Assembly: GCA_002278855.1 (NCBI GenBank) | Contig: NCGG01000006.1 | Span: forward strand, 97,689-161,688 | Direction: 5' to 3' | Origin: Sphingomonadales bacterium 28-55-16 | GTDB taxonomy: Bacteria > Pseudomonadota > Alphaproteobacteria > Sphingomonadales > Sphingomonadaceae | Length of the DNA stretch: 64,000 bases | Shown here: piece by piece, positions 1-8,111 of the stretch | How positions within the stretch are numbered: position 1 is the stretch's first letter | How the letters are laid out: each line of letters opens with the position of its first letter | Notes under the pieces: model-generated | Databases searched by the model: none | Seen by the model: the letters and a program-made list of their open reading frames with translations, nothing else | What the model was told of the DNA's origin: nothing | Made by a program: the position numbers and the translations under genes

Positions 1-578
1 ACGGTGGGTCGGCATTGGCCGCCAATGACGCCGCCGCAAATGCGATTATCAACACCCATTTAGGCGCTTCCGTAGCCGCCTTGGTCTGGCTGTTGATTGA
101 ACGGATCAGGGTCGGCAAGGCAACTGCCGTTGGCTTTGCGACGGGCGCCGTTGCCGGACTTGCCACCATCACGCCAGCCGCTGGCGTCATTGGCCCCGGC
201 GGCGCAATCATCTTGGGCATCTTGGCGGCAGTCATCTGCTTCTGGGCCGTGGGTCTCGTCAAAGGCACGCTGCATATTGATGACTCGCTCGACGTGTTCG
301 CCGTGCACGGCGTTGGCGGCATATTGGGCTCCGTGTTGCTCGCCGTTTTCGCAAATGAGGCGCTGGGTGGCGCTGGCTATGCGGAAGGTGCGGACATGGC
401 ATCGCAGCTTTGGGTTCAATTGAAGGGCGTTGTGCTTGTTGCGGTTTATTCTGCCGTGGGAACGCTGATCATCGGCTATTTGGTGTCGATGCTGCTCCCA
501 ATGCGCGTCAGTGAAGATCAGGAACGCGATGGGTTGGATATATCCAGCCATGGCGAACGGGCTTGGGATTTGGACTAA
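1..578 (+). CDS. amt: Ammonium transporter, C-terminal part (5' end outside window)
   Basis: This is the C-terminal part of an Amt/MEP/Rh-family ammonium channel, a trimeric inner-membrane protein that conducts ammonium. The frame is open from the left edge, so the start lies upstream of the window. Visible family features are the segment NTHLGASVAALVW, the GATGAVAGLATITPAAG stretch, and DVFAVHGVGGILGS, which carries the second pore histidine. Several hydrophobic helices follow in order. The tail after the last helix (about 25 residues, acidic) is the cytoplasmic end that in many Amt proteins contacts a GlnK-type PII protein; no glnK is visible downstream, and it would more usually sit upstream. 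The gene ends 44 bases before the stop of the remnant gene on the other strand. Family assignment is firm; the regulation is inferred from family knowledge. Confidence 0.93.
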   Translation, partial: GGSALAANDAAANAIINTHLGASVAALVWLLIERIRVGKATAVGFATGAVAGLATITPAAGVIGPGGAIILGILAAVICFWAVGLVKGTLHIDDSLDVFAVHGVGGILGSVLLAVFANEALGGAGYAEGADMASQLWVQLKGVVLVAVYSAVGTLIIGYLVSMLLPMRVSEDQERDGLDISSHGERAWDLD

Positions 579-621
579 GTATAATGGCGGGGCGCAATGC
601 GCCGCCAAGGCCTAAATGGGT

Positions 622-830
622 TCAGCCCGTCTGAAGCGTCAATGCGCGAAACAGGCTGCGGTCAAGCATGTCATCGAATTTGCAGCTCAAGCGGTCGCCT
701 TCGGACCAGACGGCGGTTGCGCATGCGTTCGAGAATTCGCTTTGCGCAGCAAAACAGGATGCCTAAGCGCGCCGCGTTGCTCCAGACGCGCAGGCGGCAC
801 TATGCGAAATTGCGGCGTCCTGTAGTCCAT
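622..830 (-). pseudogene. PilZ-domain protein remnant, internally deleted and frameshifted
   Basis: On the minus strand an ATG at 830-828 is preceded by a good ribosome binding site (AAGGGG, five bases upstream). It opens a 47-codon frame beginning MDYRTPQFRIVPPARLEQRG and stopping at 689-687. A second frame, ending with a stop at 624-622, encodes AVWSEGDRLSCKFDDMLDRS followed by LFRALTLQTG, which resembles the C-terminal strands of a PilZ (cyclic-di-GMP binding) domain. The two parts are out of frame with each other. The roughly 50 residues expected between them, including the usual DxSxxG motif, are absent. I infer a single ancestral PilZ gene that lost an internal piece, with the junction near 715-725. 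No long open frame covers it. The alternative is an unrelated short peptide gene, which the PilZ-like second frame makes less likely. Confidence 0.6.
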
Positions 831-865
831 ATTGACCCCTTCGCCGTAAGATTATTGGAACAACG

Positions 866-2269
866 TCAGTCGCCGGTCAGGATACGGTCCATTAACTGTT
901 GTACCGTCGGGACAAAACCGTTCGAATAAAACGGATCTTTCCCGAAAAGATAAGCGCTGTGCCCGGCGAACATCAGATTTTCGTCAATCGGCGCGCCATG
1001 AGCGATGTTTTGCAACGCCTTTTGTATGCAGAAGCTGCGCGGATCGGCCAGGCGCCCAGTGGAATTATTGTCATGGTCTTTCCAGGACGAAAATCCGCAA
1101 TGCGACAAACAGCCCATGCAATCCTTCTGGTCCTTGCGGATAACGTCCCCCGATGATGGTGTGACGAACACCAGCGAGTTTTCGGGTGTTTTGAGCGCAA
1201 CGGTGAACCCGCGTGCATCCCATTCCCGGGCCTTCATAAGATCGGCTGGCTTGACCCAGAAATTCTTGCCCTTCACGCCCACATCAAGCTGGGCGGTGTG
1301 TTCCGCATCGGCGGCCTGCACATAAGGTATCTGGCGTTCCGAGCGCGCTTGAAGTTCAAGCAGGAATGGGTTGATCACCGCGCTAGAATAAAAGCCCGTT
1401 GGTGAAAACTGATGCAACAATACCCCGTCTTCGGGGATCTGCGTGAGAGCGTCCTTCCAACCTTTTGGAATCGGGCTTTCCTGCGTCAATAACGGGCGTG
1501 TTCCCAGCTGGAACGCAATCTGCCCAAGCTCGGGATTATCAATCCAGTCATTCCAATCGCGCAGGAACCAAACGCCGCCGGCCATAACAATTGGCACATC
1601 GTCGGCGATACCTTCAACGCGCATAACGTCGCGAAGTGCTTTTACGCGCGGATATGGGTCTTCGGGACTGCGCGGATCTTCGGCGTTTGAAAGGCCATTA
1701 TGGCCACCCGCAAGCCACGGATCTTCATAAACCACAGCGCCCAACCATTCGGGCACCTTGTGATACGCACGCTTCCACAATGCGCGGAACGCGCGTGCGG
1801 AGCTGACGATCGGCAGATAATAAACGCCATATTGCGCCGCGATTTCAGACAGCTTGTACGGCATGCCCGCACCGCAAGTGACGCCGGTAACCATGCCCCG
1901 GGTCTGTTCAAGAATGCCGTGCAATATGCGCTGGGCACCGCCCATTTCCCAAAGGACATTGATATTGATGGCGCCACGGCCATTCGACATTTCATGCGCA
2001 AGCCTGACCTGCGCGATACCGCCGCGAATGCCGTATTCTACAAGCTCTTCATGCCGCTCAGCACGGGTTTTGCCATGAAAAACCTGCGGTATCATCGCGC
2101 CATTTTCATCGTAGCTATCGGCATTTACCGCCGATACCGTGCCGATGCCGCCTGCGGCAGCCCATGCACCGGAACTCGCGTGATTTGTCGCAGCAACGCC
2201 TTTGCCACCTTCGACCAATGGCCAAACTTCACGGCCACCGTACATTATGGGTTTCAGACCCTTGAACAC
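866..2269 (-). CDS. Nitronate monooxygenase-like FMN-dependent oxidoreductase
   Basis: The 467-residue product resembles the nitronate monooxygenase / 2-nitropropane dioxygenase group of FMN-binding TIM-barrel enzymes. The N terminus carries a glycine-rich flavin-binding stretch (GVAATNHASSGAWAAAGGIG). Residues around 125-140 (MVTGVTCGAGMP) and 225-232 (IVMAGGVW) match barrel strands that hold the FMN phosphate. It is longer than classical nitronate monooxygenases (about 320-380). It has an added C-terminal region near residues 380-392 with three cysteines in the order C-x2-C-x3-C (in DCMGCLSHCGF), which suggests a metal or redox site. The substrate cannot be told from sequence. It lies downstream of a glycosyltransferase gene in the same direction with a 73-base gap; no functional link is evident. 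Confidence 0.8.
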   Translation of the reverse strand: MFKGLKPIMYGGREVWPLVEGGKGVAATNHASSGAWAAAGGIGTVSAVNADSYDENGAMIPQVFHGKTRAERHEELVEYGIRGGIAQVRLAHEMSNGRGAININVLWEMGGAQRILHGILEQTRGMVTGVTCGAGMPYKLSEIAAQYGVYYLPIVSSARAFRALWKRAYHKVPEWLGAVVYEDPWLAGGHNGLSNAEDPRSPEDPYPRVKALRDVMRVEGIADDVPIVMAGGVWFLRDWNDWIDNPELGQIAFQLGTRPLLTQESPIPKGWKDALTQIPEDGVLLHQFSPTGFYSSAVINPFLLELQARSERQIPYVQAADAEHTAQLDVGVKGKNFWVKPADLMKAREWDARGFTVALKTPENSLVFVTPSSGDVIRKDQKDCMGCLSHCGFSSWKDHDNNSTGRLADPRSFCIQKALQNIAHGAPIDENLMFAGHSAYLFGKDPFYSNGFVPTVQQLMDRILTGD

Positions 2270-2342
2270 AATTACAACCCCTAATTTTTATGTCAAAAGC
2301 GCCGTTCAGCGTGCTTCTCTGGTGGCGCGCTATCGCAATTAT

Positions 2343-3491
2343 CTAGCTTTGTCGCGCAAAATCGGCACGTTTCATGGCAGAGCCGTATAGCTGCCGGTAG
2401 CGGGCAAACATGGTTTCTTCATCATATTGCGAACTGGCCACAACGCGATTGGCGGCACCCAATGTCGCGCGCAATGCGGGGTCCGTTGCCAATGCAGTAA
2501 TTGCGCCGACCAAAGCATCCTCGTCGTTCCGCGGGACAATATATGGCCGGTTGTCCCGCGACACGATATTGCGGATATCACCCACATCAGTCGACACTAT
2601 AGGAAGCGCGCTGGTCATCGCTTCAAGCAACGACATCGGATATTGCTCACTATCTGAAGAGAGCGCAAAAATATCGAACAAGCCGATGTAACGCGCTGGA
2701 TCACGCAAGAAACCTGGCATCATCACGCGGTCAGCGATACCAAGGCGCGTTGCTTCTGCCAAAATGGCATCGCGATCCGGCCCCTCCCCCACAATGGCGA
2801 GCCGGATATTGGGGCCTGCCGCGGCAACGGCACGCACAAGCCGTGGCAAATTTTTAACGGGCCAAAGCCCAGCGATCGTGCCCACCACGATTTCCCCGTT
2901 CCGCTTTTGGAACCCCGGAAACGCGCCGCGCTGCGGGCGGCGGTTGAAGTGACCGGTATCAATACCGTTCGGAAACCGGCATATTTTATCGAGCGGTTGG
3001 TGCCAGACGGACCGCGCAATATGCTCCAACGCTTTGGACGGCACGACAAGCGCGTTCGTACGCTGAAGCGCGATGCTGCGAAACCAATTGCGGTGCCATT
3101 TCAGCCGTTCGATTTCGTCATGGTTGAAGCCATCTTCATGATGGATCAGCGGCGGCAAGTGCATGCTGCGTGTGAACAAGGTGTGCGCCATCACCCCGTC
3201 CATCGCCCCCCAATTGTAGCTGAGCACGAGGTGGAATTTCTTCATATACCCAGCGAGGCGGCGATAGCGCCCCATGCTGGGTACTCCGGCGAGGGACGGC
3301 GCAGTGTCTTTTGGAAAATTGACCTTCACACGGCGGTCGATTGCGTCGGCTGCGCCAAAGGCGTCACCCACGGCCGAAAGTACCGTGTGTTCGGCCTGAT
3401 CGCCAAAATGGTTCATCAGGCGAACCATGCGCGTTTTCTGATCGCTTATGTGAAAGCTGCTATGCAAATGGAGGATGCGGACTGCCGCCAT
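2343..3491 (-). CDS. Glycosyltransferase family 4
   Basis: The 382-residue product has the two-lobe GT-B layout of retaining GT4 enzymes that move a sugar from a nucleotide donor to an acceptor, usually for surface polysaccharide. The N-terminal lobe starts VRILHLHSSFHISDQKTRMV. The C-terminal lobe begins near residue 195 with a typical VVGTIAGLWPVKNLPRLVRA strand. Close to the end is SSDSEQYPMSLLEAMTSALP, which contains the E-x7-E donor-binding motif (first E in SEQYP, second in LLEAM). There is no signal peptide or membrane segment, so it probably acts on the cytoplasmic face. It is divergent from selO, 37 bases away. Donor and acceptor are unknown, and there is no polysaccharide cluster around it. 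Confidence 0.85.
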   Translation of the reverse strand: MAAVRILHLHSSFHISDQKTRMVRLMNHFGDQAEHTVLSAVGDAFGAADAIDRRVKVNFPKDTAPSLAGVPSMGRYRRLAGYMKKFHLVLSYNWGAMDGVMAHTLFTRSMHLPPLIHHEDGFNHDEIERLKWHRNWFRSIALQRTNALVVPSKALEHIARSVWHQPLDKICRFPNGIDTGHFNRRPQRGAFPGFQKRNGEIVVGTIAGLWPVKNLPRLVRAVAAAGPNIRLAIVGEGPDRDAILAEATRLGIADRVMMPGFLRDPARYIGLFDIFALSSDSEQYPMSLLEAMTSALPIVSTDVGDIRNIVSRDNRPYIVPRNDEDALVGAITALATDPALRATLGAANRVVASSQYDEETMFARYRQLYGSAMKRADFARQS

Positions 3492-3528
3492 ACTTGCCTT
3501 TCCCTGATGTACCGCCCAGATGCGATAT

Positions 3529-4917
3529 ATGAAAATAAAACCGTCCCAATCCCCCTACCGCCCCGATCCGCAAATCGCCAGCCTCGGCGCGCAAATTGGT
3601 GACCCCGTCAAGGCCGCGCAATTTCCGGAAGCGATCTTGCGGTTTCGTAACGACCGTTGGGCGGAGACGGTGGGGCTGGCGGATTATGATGATGCCGCAT
3701 GGATCCGGCATTTTGGCCGCTTTGAGCCGTTGCCCGGCAACATGGTCGAACCGCTTGCGTTGCGCTATCACGGCCATCAATTTCGCGCATATAATCCCAA
3801 TATAGGCGACGGGCGCGGGTTTCTGTTTGCGCAAATGCGTGATGGTAACGATCGGCTGCTTGATTTGGGAACAAAGGGATCGGGCACGACCCCCTATAGC
3901 CGGCGGGGCGACGGCCGACTGACGCTCAAAGGTGGCGTTCGCGAGATATTGGCGACGGAGATGCTGGAGGCGCTGGGCGTCAACACGTCCAAAACATTTT
4001 CAATCATCGAAACCGGCGAAGAACTGATCCGCGGCGATGAACCATCGCCCACACGGTCGGCGGTCATGGTGCGTTTAAGCCACAGCCATATCCGCATTGG
4101 CAGCTTCCAACGTGTCGCTGCGGAGGGCGATGCGGCGTTTATGCAGCAGTTGATCGCATATTGCCTCACCCAGCTCTATAACGTCACCCCGTCGGATAAT
4201 CCTGCCGCGCAATTGCTTGCTTTAGCCGTTGAACGCGTCGCTGATCTTGCCGCGTCATACATGACAGCGGGCTTTGTCCACGGCGTACTCAACACCGACA
4301 ATATCAACATCACGGGCGAGAGCTTCGACTATGGGCCGTGGCGCTTTACCGAATATTGGGATCCGCAGTTTACCGCAGCCTATTTTGACGAATCTGGGCT
4401 CTATGCCTTTGGCAGACAAGCCGAAGCGCTACACTGGAACCTCGGGCAGCTTGCCGTTGCCTTGCGACTGGTGTCAGACGCCCCGCCGCTTATTGCAGCG
4501 CTGGAACAGTTTCCTGAATTGTATCAACGGGCGGTTATCCAGCGCTTTTTGTGGCGGCTCGGGCTTGCGTCGCGCGGAGACGCCGAAGATCGCCAGTTGG
4601 TAGAGGCCGCCGAACGCACGATGTCGCGGGACAGAATTCCGATTGACCAATTTTTCTATACCCATCGCTTTGGGCGTCAGGGTGCATTTGAAACCCAAAG
4701 CGAATATCATATGGCGTTCGCTGCATTGTTGCAGCGATATGCCCCAATAGATGCGCCTCGAGATGCCTATTGGGCCGATGGCCATATATGTTCGATGCGC
4801 ATCAATGAGGTGGAAGATATTTGGCAGGCGATTGCTGACAAAGACGACTGGCAGCCGCTCTATGCAAAAGTTTCCGCGATGCGCGCAATGGGACATGCAC
4901 TGAACGCATCCAACTGA
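3529..4917 (+). CDS. selO: Protein adenylyltransferase SelO (YdiU/UPF0061)
   Basis: This is a pseudokinase-fold enzyme of the SelO family, which transfers AMP from ATP to Ser/Thr/Tyr of target proteins. The product is about 462 residues, slightly short of E. coli YdiU (478). Visible motifs are DLGTKGSGTTPYSRRGDGRL (ATP-binding lysine and arginines, around residue 105) and HGVLNTDNINITGESFDYGP (active-site N and D, around residue 250). In E. coli SelO a disulfide between an activation-loop cysteine and a cysteine in the C-terminal CSS motif controls activity. Here the loop reads DPQFTAAYFD and the tail ends ALNASN, so both cysteines appear absent. An upstream in-frame ATG at 3520 is possible; I prefer 3529 because MKIKPSQSPYRP fits the family better. 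Divergent from the glycosyltransferase gene. Confidence 0.93.
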   Translation: MKIKPSQSPYRPDPQIASLGAQIGDPVKAAQFPEAILRFRNDRWAETVGLADYDDAAWIRHFGRFEPLPGNMVEPLALRYHGHQFRAYNPNIGDGRGFLFAQMRDGNDRLLDLGTKGSGTTPYSRRGDGRLTLKGGVREILATEMLEALGVNTSKTFSIIETGEELIRGDEPSPTRSAVMVRLSHSHIRIGSFQRVAAEGDAAFMQQLIAYCLTQLYNVTPSDNPAAQLLALAVERVADLAASYMTAGFVHGVLNTDNINITGESFDYGPWRFTEYWDPQFTAAYFDESGLYAFGRQAEALHWNLGQLAVALRLVSDAPPLIAALEQFPELYQRAVIQRFLWRLGLASRGDAEDRQLVEAAERTMSRDRIPIDQFFYTHRFGRQGAFETQSEYHMAFAALLQRYAPIDAPRDAYWADGHICSMRINEVEDIWQAIADKDDWQPLYAKVSAMRAMGHALNASN

Positions 4918-5005
4918 TGCGCAATTTTTAGGGGTAAAGTTCTTCTAACCCGTGGCCAACTTATCCTGATTTGATGTTGGGGCTGGCTTCGTCCATGAGG
5001 GAACG

Positions 5006-5773
5006 ATGGATCATTCTTGTGTATATTTGGTTGGCGCTGGCCCCGGCGACCCGGAACTGCTGACGGTTAAGGCGGTGCGGCTGATCTCGACCGCAGATGT
5101 AGTGGTGCATGACGGCTTAGTGGATGACGCCATCATGGCGCTCATCAATCCCGCTGCACGGCTGATTTCCGTCGCCAAAAGCCGCTCACGCCACTCAGTA
5201 CCGCAATGCGGCATCAACGACATCCTTGTCCGTGAGGCCCAGGCTGGCCATAGGGTCGTGCGCTTAAAAGGCGGCGATCCTTTCATTTTTGGACGCGGCG
5301 GTGAAGAGGCCGAAGCGTGCCGTGATGCGGGCATAGATGTTGAGGTTGTCCCCGGCATTTCTGCCGCCATGGGTGGTGCCGCAGCAACTATGCTGCCGCT
5401 GACCCACCGCGATACCGCAAGCGCCGTGACCTTTGTCGCGGGTCAGTGCAAAGGCCTGACAGACCAGAATTGGGCTGGCCTTGCGGGCAAAGGCCGCACT
5501 TTGGTTATCTATATGGGCGTGGCAACTGCTGCCGACATAACCGAAAAGCTTATTTGCGACGGCCTTTCGCCTGACACGCCCGTGGCGGTATTGGAACGCG
5601 CGACACGGCCCGATTCGCGGGCGATGCGCACAATATTGACGGACTTGGGCGATATGATTGGCCGCGAGGGCGTTGTGTCCCCAGCGATTATCATCGTCGG
5701 CGATGTTGTCTTAAAATCCGGTGCCGAAGACCGGCTGATCCATTTTGCCAAACAGGCGGAGAAAATTGCGTGA
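5006..5773 (+). CDS. cobA: Uroporphyrinogen-III C-methyltransferase (SUMT)
   Basis: The enzyme adds two methyl groups from S-adenosylmethionine to uroporphyrinogen III, giving precorrin-2, the branch point to siroheme. At 255 residues it is the stand-alone SUMT form, not the fused CysG. Family motifs are VYLVGAGPGDPELLTVKAVR at the N terminus, VRLKGGDPFIFGRGGEEAEA near residue 85, and VVPGISAAMGGAAATMLPLT near residue 115. The start has a clear ribosome binding site (GAGGGA). The gene overlaps the next one by four bases and leads an operon with a sulfite reductase, so its product is likely committed to siroheme for that enzyme. The dehydrogenase/ferrochelatase that completes siroheme is not in the window. 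Confidence 0.95.
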   Translation: MDHSCVYLVGAGPGDPELLTVKAVRLISTADVVVHDGLVDDAIMALINPAARLISVAKSRSRHSVPQCGINDILVREAQAGHRVVRLKGGDPFIFGRGGEEAEACRDAGIDVEVVPGISAAMGGAAATMLPLTHRDTASAVTFVAGQCKGLTDQNWAGLAGKGRTLVIYMGVATAADITEKLICDGLSPDTPVAVLERATRPDSRAMRTILTDLGDMIGREGVVSPAIIIVGDVVLKSGAEDRLIHFAKQAEKIA

Positions 5774-6066
5774 AATTACTGACGGGAAATGACTTGGGGT
5801 CCGGTGCAGTGACCTGGTGGACGGGCAATGGCTGGTCTATCCATGTCGAGGATGCCGCTGATGTCGGCGAACATGGCGAGGCCATCCTCCACGCCGAGGA
5901 AGGCGCGCGCCGCGTCAATGCACCCTATATCATCGATGCTCGAACAACCGCTGATGGCCCGCGCCCAGCCCATATCAAAGACCGCATCCGCGCGCTTGGA
6001 CCCACCGTCCGCACCGACCTCACACTCAAGCCTGCCGACCCTGCGGCGGGCGACTGGATTATCTAA
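5770..6066 (+). CDS. DUF2849 family small protein
   Basis: This 98-residue protein matches the DUF2849 pattern: an N-terminal GAVTWWTGNGWS segment, then an alanine- and glutamate-rich stretch, and a PAHIKDRIRALGPTVRTDLT region. It has no signal peptide or membrane segment. Its start overlaps the cobA stop by four bases (GTGA), and its stop is followed within two bases by the cysI ATG, so translation is probably coupled. DUF2849 genes are recurrently found just upstream of nitrite/sulfite reductase genes in alphaproteobacteria. That suggests a helper role for the reductase or siroheme loading, but no function is established. Confidence 0.85.
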   Translation: MKLLTGNDLGSGAVTWWTGNGWSIHVEDAADVGEHGEAILHAEEGARRVNAPYIIDARTTADGPRPAHIKDRIRALGPTVRTDLTLKPADPAAGDWII

Positions 6067-6067
6067 C

Positions 6068-7696
6068 ATGTATAAATATGACCATTATGACCAAGCCCTT
6101 GTCGATGCGCGCGTCGCCGAGTTTCGCGATCAAATAAACCGTCGGATCGCTGGCGAAATAACGGAAGATCAGTTCAAGCCGCTGCGGTTGATGAACGGCC
6201 TTTATCTTCAGTTGCATGCCTATATGCTGCGCGTGGCCATTCCTTATGGCACGCTCGATTCACGGCAGATGCGCATGCTGGCGCATATCGCGCGCAAATA
6301 TGACCGCGATTATGGCCATTTTACCACGCGTCAGAATATCCAATATAACTGGATCAAGCTTGAGGAATGCGCCGACATTCTGGAGGAGCTTGCCACCGTC
6401 GAGATGCACGCCATTCAGACCAGCGGAAATTGCATCCGTAACATATCGTCTGACCAATATGCGGGCGCTGCGGCGGACGAAGTTACTGACCCACGTCCCT
6501 GGGCTGAATTGCTACGCCAATGGTCAACCTTCCATCCCGAATTCAGCTATCTGCCGCGCAAGTTCAAGATTGCAGTCATCGCGTCACCAGAGGACCGCGC
6601 AGCGATGCGTCTGCACGACATTGGGCTCGAATTGATCCGCCAAGATGGTGTATTGGGGGCGCGGGTATTTGTCGGCGGCGGCATGGGCCGCACGCCAATG
6701 ATTGCGCCAGAAATCAACCCCTTTGTAAAAGCCGACGACTTGTTGAGCTATCTTGAGGCGTGCCTGCGCGTGTACAACCGCTACGGACGGCGCGACAATA
6801 TCTACAAGGCCCGTATTAAGATCCTGATCCACGAAATCGGTGCGGACGAATATCGCCGTCAAGTGGCCGAAGAATTCGCACATGTGAAGACTTTGGGCAT
6901 CGACCCGCCGTTGGCGGAGCTGGAACGTATCACGGCATTTTTTGCCGCACCTGCTTATGATGCAGTCGATGTGGAAACAGACCGCAGCGATCCCGATTTT
7001 GCCGTGTGGCTTGACCAAAATGTCAAACCGCACAAGCAAGCCGGCTATGCCATCGTCAACATCAGCCTAAAGCCGATTGGCGGCATTCCTGGCGATGCCA
7101 CGTCGGCGCAGATTGATGTGATGGCTGACCTTGCGGAAAGATATAGCTTTGACGAACTGCGCGTTACCCATGCACAGAACATCGTCCTGCCTTATGTGGC
7201 AAAGCGCGATCTCTACGCCGTCTGGCAGGGCTTGCGCGATGCCGAGCTGGCCGATGCCAACCTCGATCTGATCAGCGACATCATTGCGTGCCCCGGTTTG
7301 GACTATTGCAGCCTTGCCAATGCGCGCTCCATCCCCGTCGCGCAAAAGATTGCCACGCGCTTTGCCGACATGGACCGGCAACGTGACTTGGGCGAACTGA
7401 AACTGAAGATTTCGGGATGTATCAACGCATGCGGACATCACCATGCTGGCCATATCGGGATATTGGGCGTCGATAAAAAAGGCGTGGAAAATTATCAACT
7501 GACCTTTGGCGGATCGGGCGCGGAAGATGTCAGCATCGGCAAGATAATCGGCCCCGGTTTTGACGAAGACGGCGTTGTAGACGCCGTCGAAAAGGCCACC
7601 GAAGTCTACAAGGCTTTGCGGCAAGGCGATGAACGTTTCATCGACACATATCGCCGTGTCGGCTTGGAACCATTTAAGGAAGCGATTTATGGTTGA
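6068..7696 (+). CDS. cysI: Sulfite reductase (ferredoxin/NADPH) hemoprotein, nitrite/sulfite reductase family
   Basis: This siroheme- and [4Fe-4S]-containing enzyme reduces sulfite to sulfide by six electrons in assimilatory sulfate reduction. The 542-residue product contains two ferredoxin-like half domains alternating with two siroheme/Fe-S domains. The cluster and siroheme ligands appear as CPGLDYC (C-x5-C, near residue 410) and SGCINACGHH (C-x3-C, near 455). RQNIQYNWIK near residue 85 is a siroheme-contact region. An in-frame extension back to 5828 would run through the neighbour; the ATG at 6068 is preferred. A nitrite reductase function cannot be excluded by motif alone. The cysH and DUF934 genes directly downstream make sulfite the likely substrate. 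Confidence 0.92.
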   Translation: MYKYDHYDQALVDARVAEFRDQINRRIAGEITEDQFKPLRLMNGLYLQLHAYMLRVAIPYGTLDSRQMRMLAHIARKYDRDYGHFTTRQNIQYNWIKLEECADILEELATVEMHAIQTSGNCIRNISSDQYAGAAADEVTDPRPWAELLRQWSTFHPEFSYLPRKFKIAVIASPEDRAAMRLHDIGLELIRQDGVLGARVFVGGGMGRTPMIAPEINPFVKADDLLSYLEACLRVYNRYGRRDNIYKARIKILIHEIGADEYRRQVAEEFAHVKTLGIDPPLAELERITAFFAAPAYDAVDVETDRSDPDFAVWLDQNVKPHKQAGYAIVNISLKPIGGIPGDATSAQIDVMADLAERYSFDELRVTHAQNIVLPYVAKRDLYAVWQGLRDAELADANLDLISDIIACPGLDYCSLANARSIPVAQKIATRFADMDRQRDLGELKLKISGCINACGHHHAGHIGILGVDKKGVENYQLTFGGSGAEDVSIGKIIGPGFDEDGVVDAVEKATEVYKALRQGDERFIDTYRRVGLEPFKEAIYG

Positions 7697-8111
7697 GTTT
7701 CGTTATCGCTCAGATGAAGTGACAGAACAGCCCTCCGTTACACTCGATGCGTTTCTTGACCAATCGAACGCAACTGCTGTGCGCCTTGAACCAGACGATG
7801 ATGCCCGCGCGCTGCTCCCCTTTCTGGATCGGCTAACTTTGATCGAAGTTGCCTTTCCCAAATATCGGGATGGCAGGGGGTATAGCGCAGCGCGGATTTT
7901 GCGTGAGTCAGGATATAGAGGCGAATTGCGGGCGCAGGGTGACGTCTTGGTCGACCAGATTGCGTTCATGCGCCGCTGTGGCTTTGACAGCTTTGCGCCT
8001 GAAGCCTCGCTAAATCCCGAAGCCGTTGCACGCGCGCTCTCAACTTATGATCATGTGTATCAGAAGGCTGCCGATACCGCCGTGCCCGTCTGGAAATTGC
8101 GGCATGGCTGA
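7689..8111 (+). CDS. DUF934 family protein (sulfur-assimilation operon)
   Basis: The 140-residue DUF934 protein contains the family core IEVAFPKYRDGRGYSAARIL followed by GELRAQGDVLVDQI and RRCGFDSF. It lacks a signal peptide and is predicted to be soluble. The gene overlaps the cysI stop by eight bases and the cysH start by eight bases, so it is embedded in the operon. DUF934 proteins are almost always encoded next to sulfite reductase and CysH in alpha- and betaproteobacteria. A role as an accessory or electron-transfer partner of sulfite reductase has been supposed but is not proven here. Confidence 0.88.
   Translation: MVEFRYRSDEVTEQPSVTLDAFLDQSNATAVRLEPDDDARALLPFLDRLTLIEVAFPKYRDGRGYSAARILRESGYRGELRAQGDVLVDQIAFMRRCGFDSFAPEASLNPEAVARALSTYDHVYQKAADTAVPVWKLRHG

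Noticed and set aside
597..929. Plus-strand frames of 110 and 69 codons after the ammonium transporter gene
   Set aside because: Arg-rich translations without similarity; the minus strand of the same region carries the PilZ remnant with a ribosome binding site.
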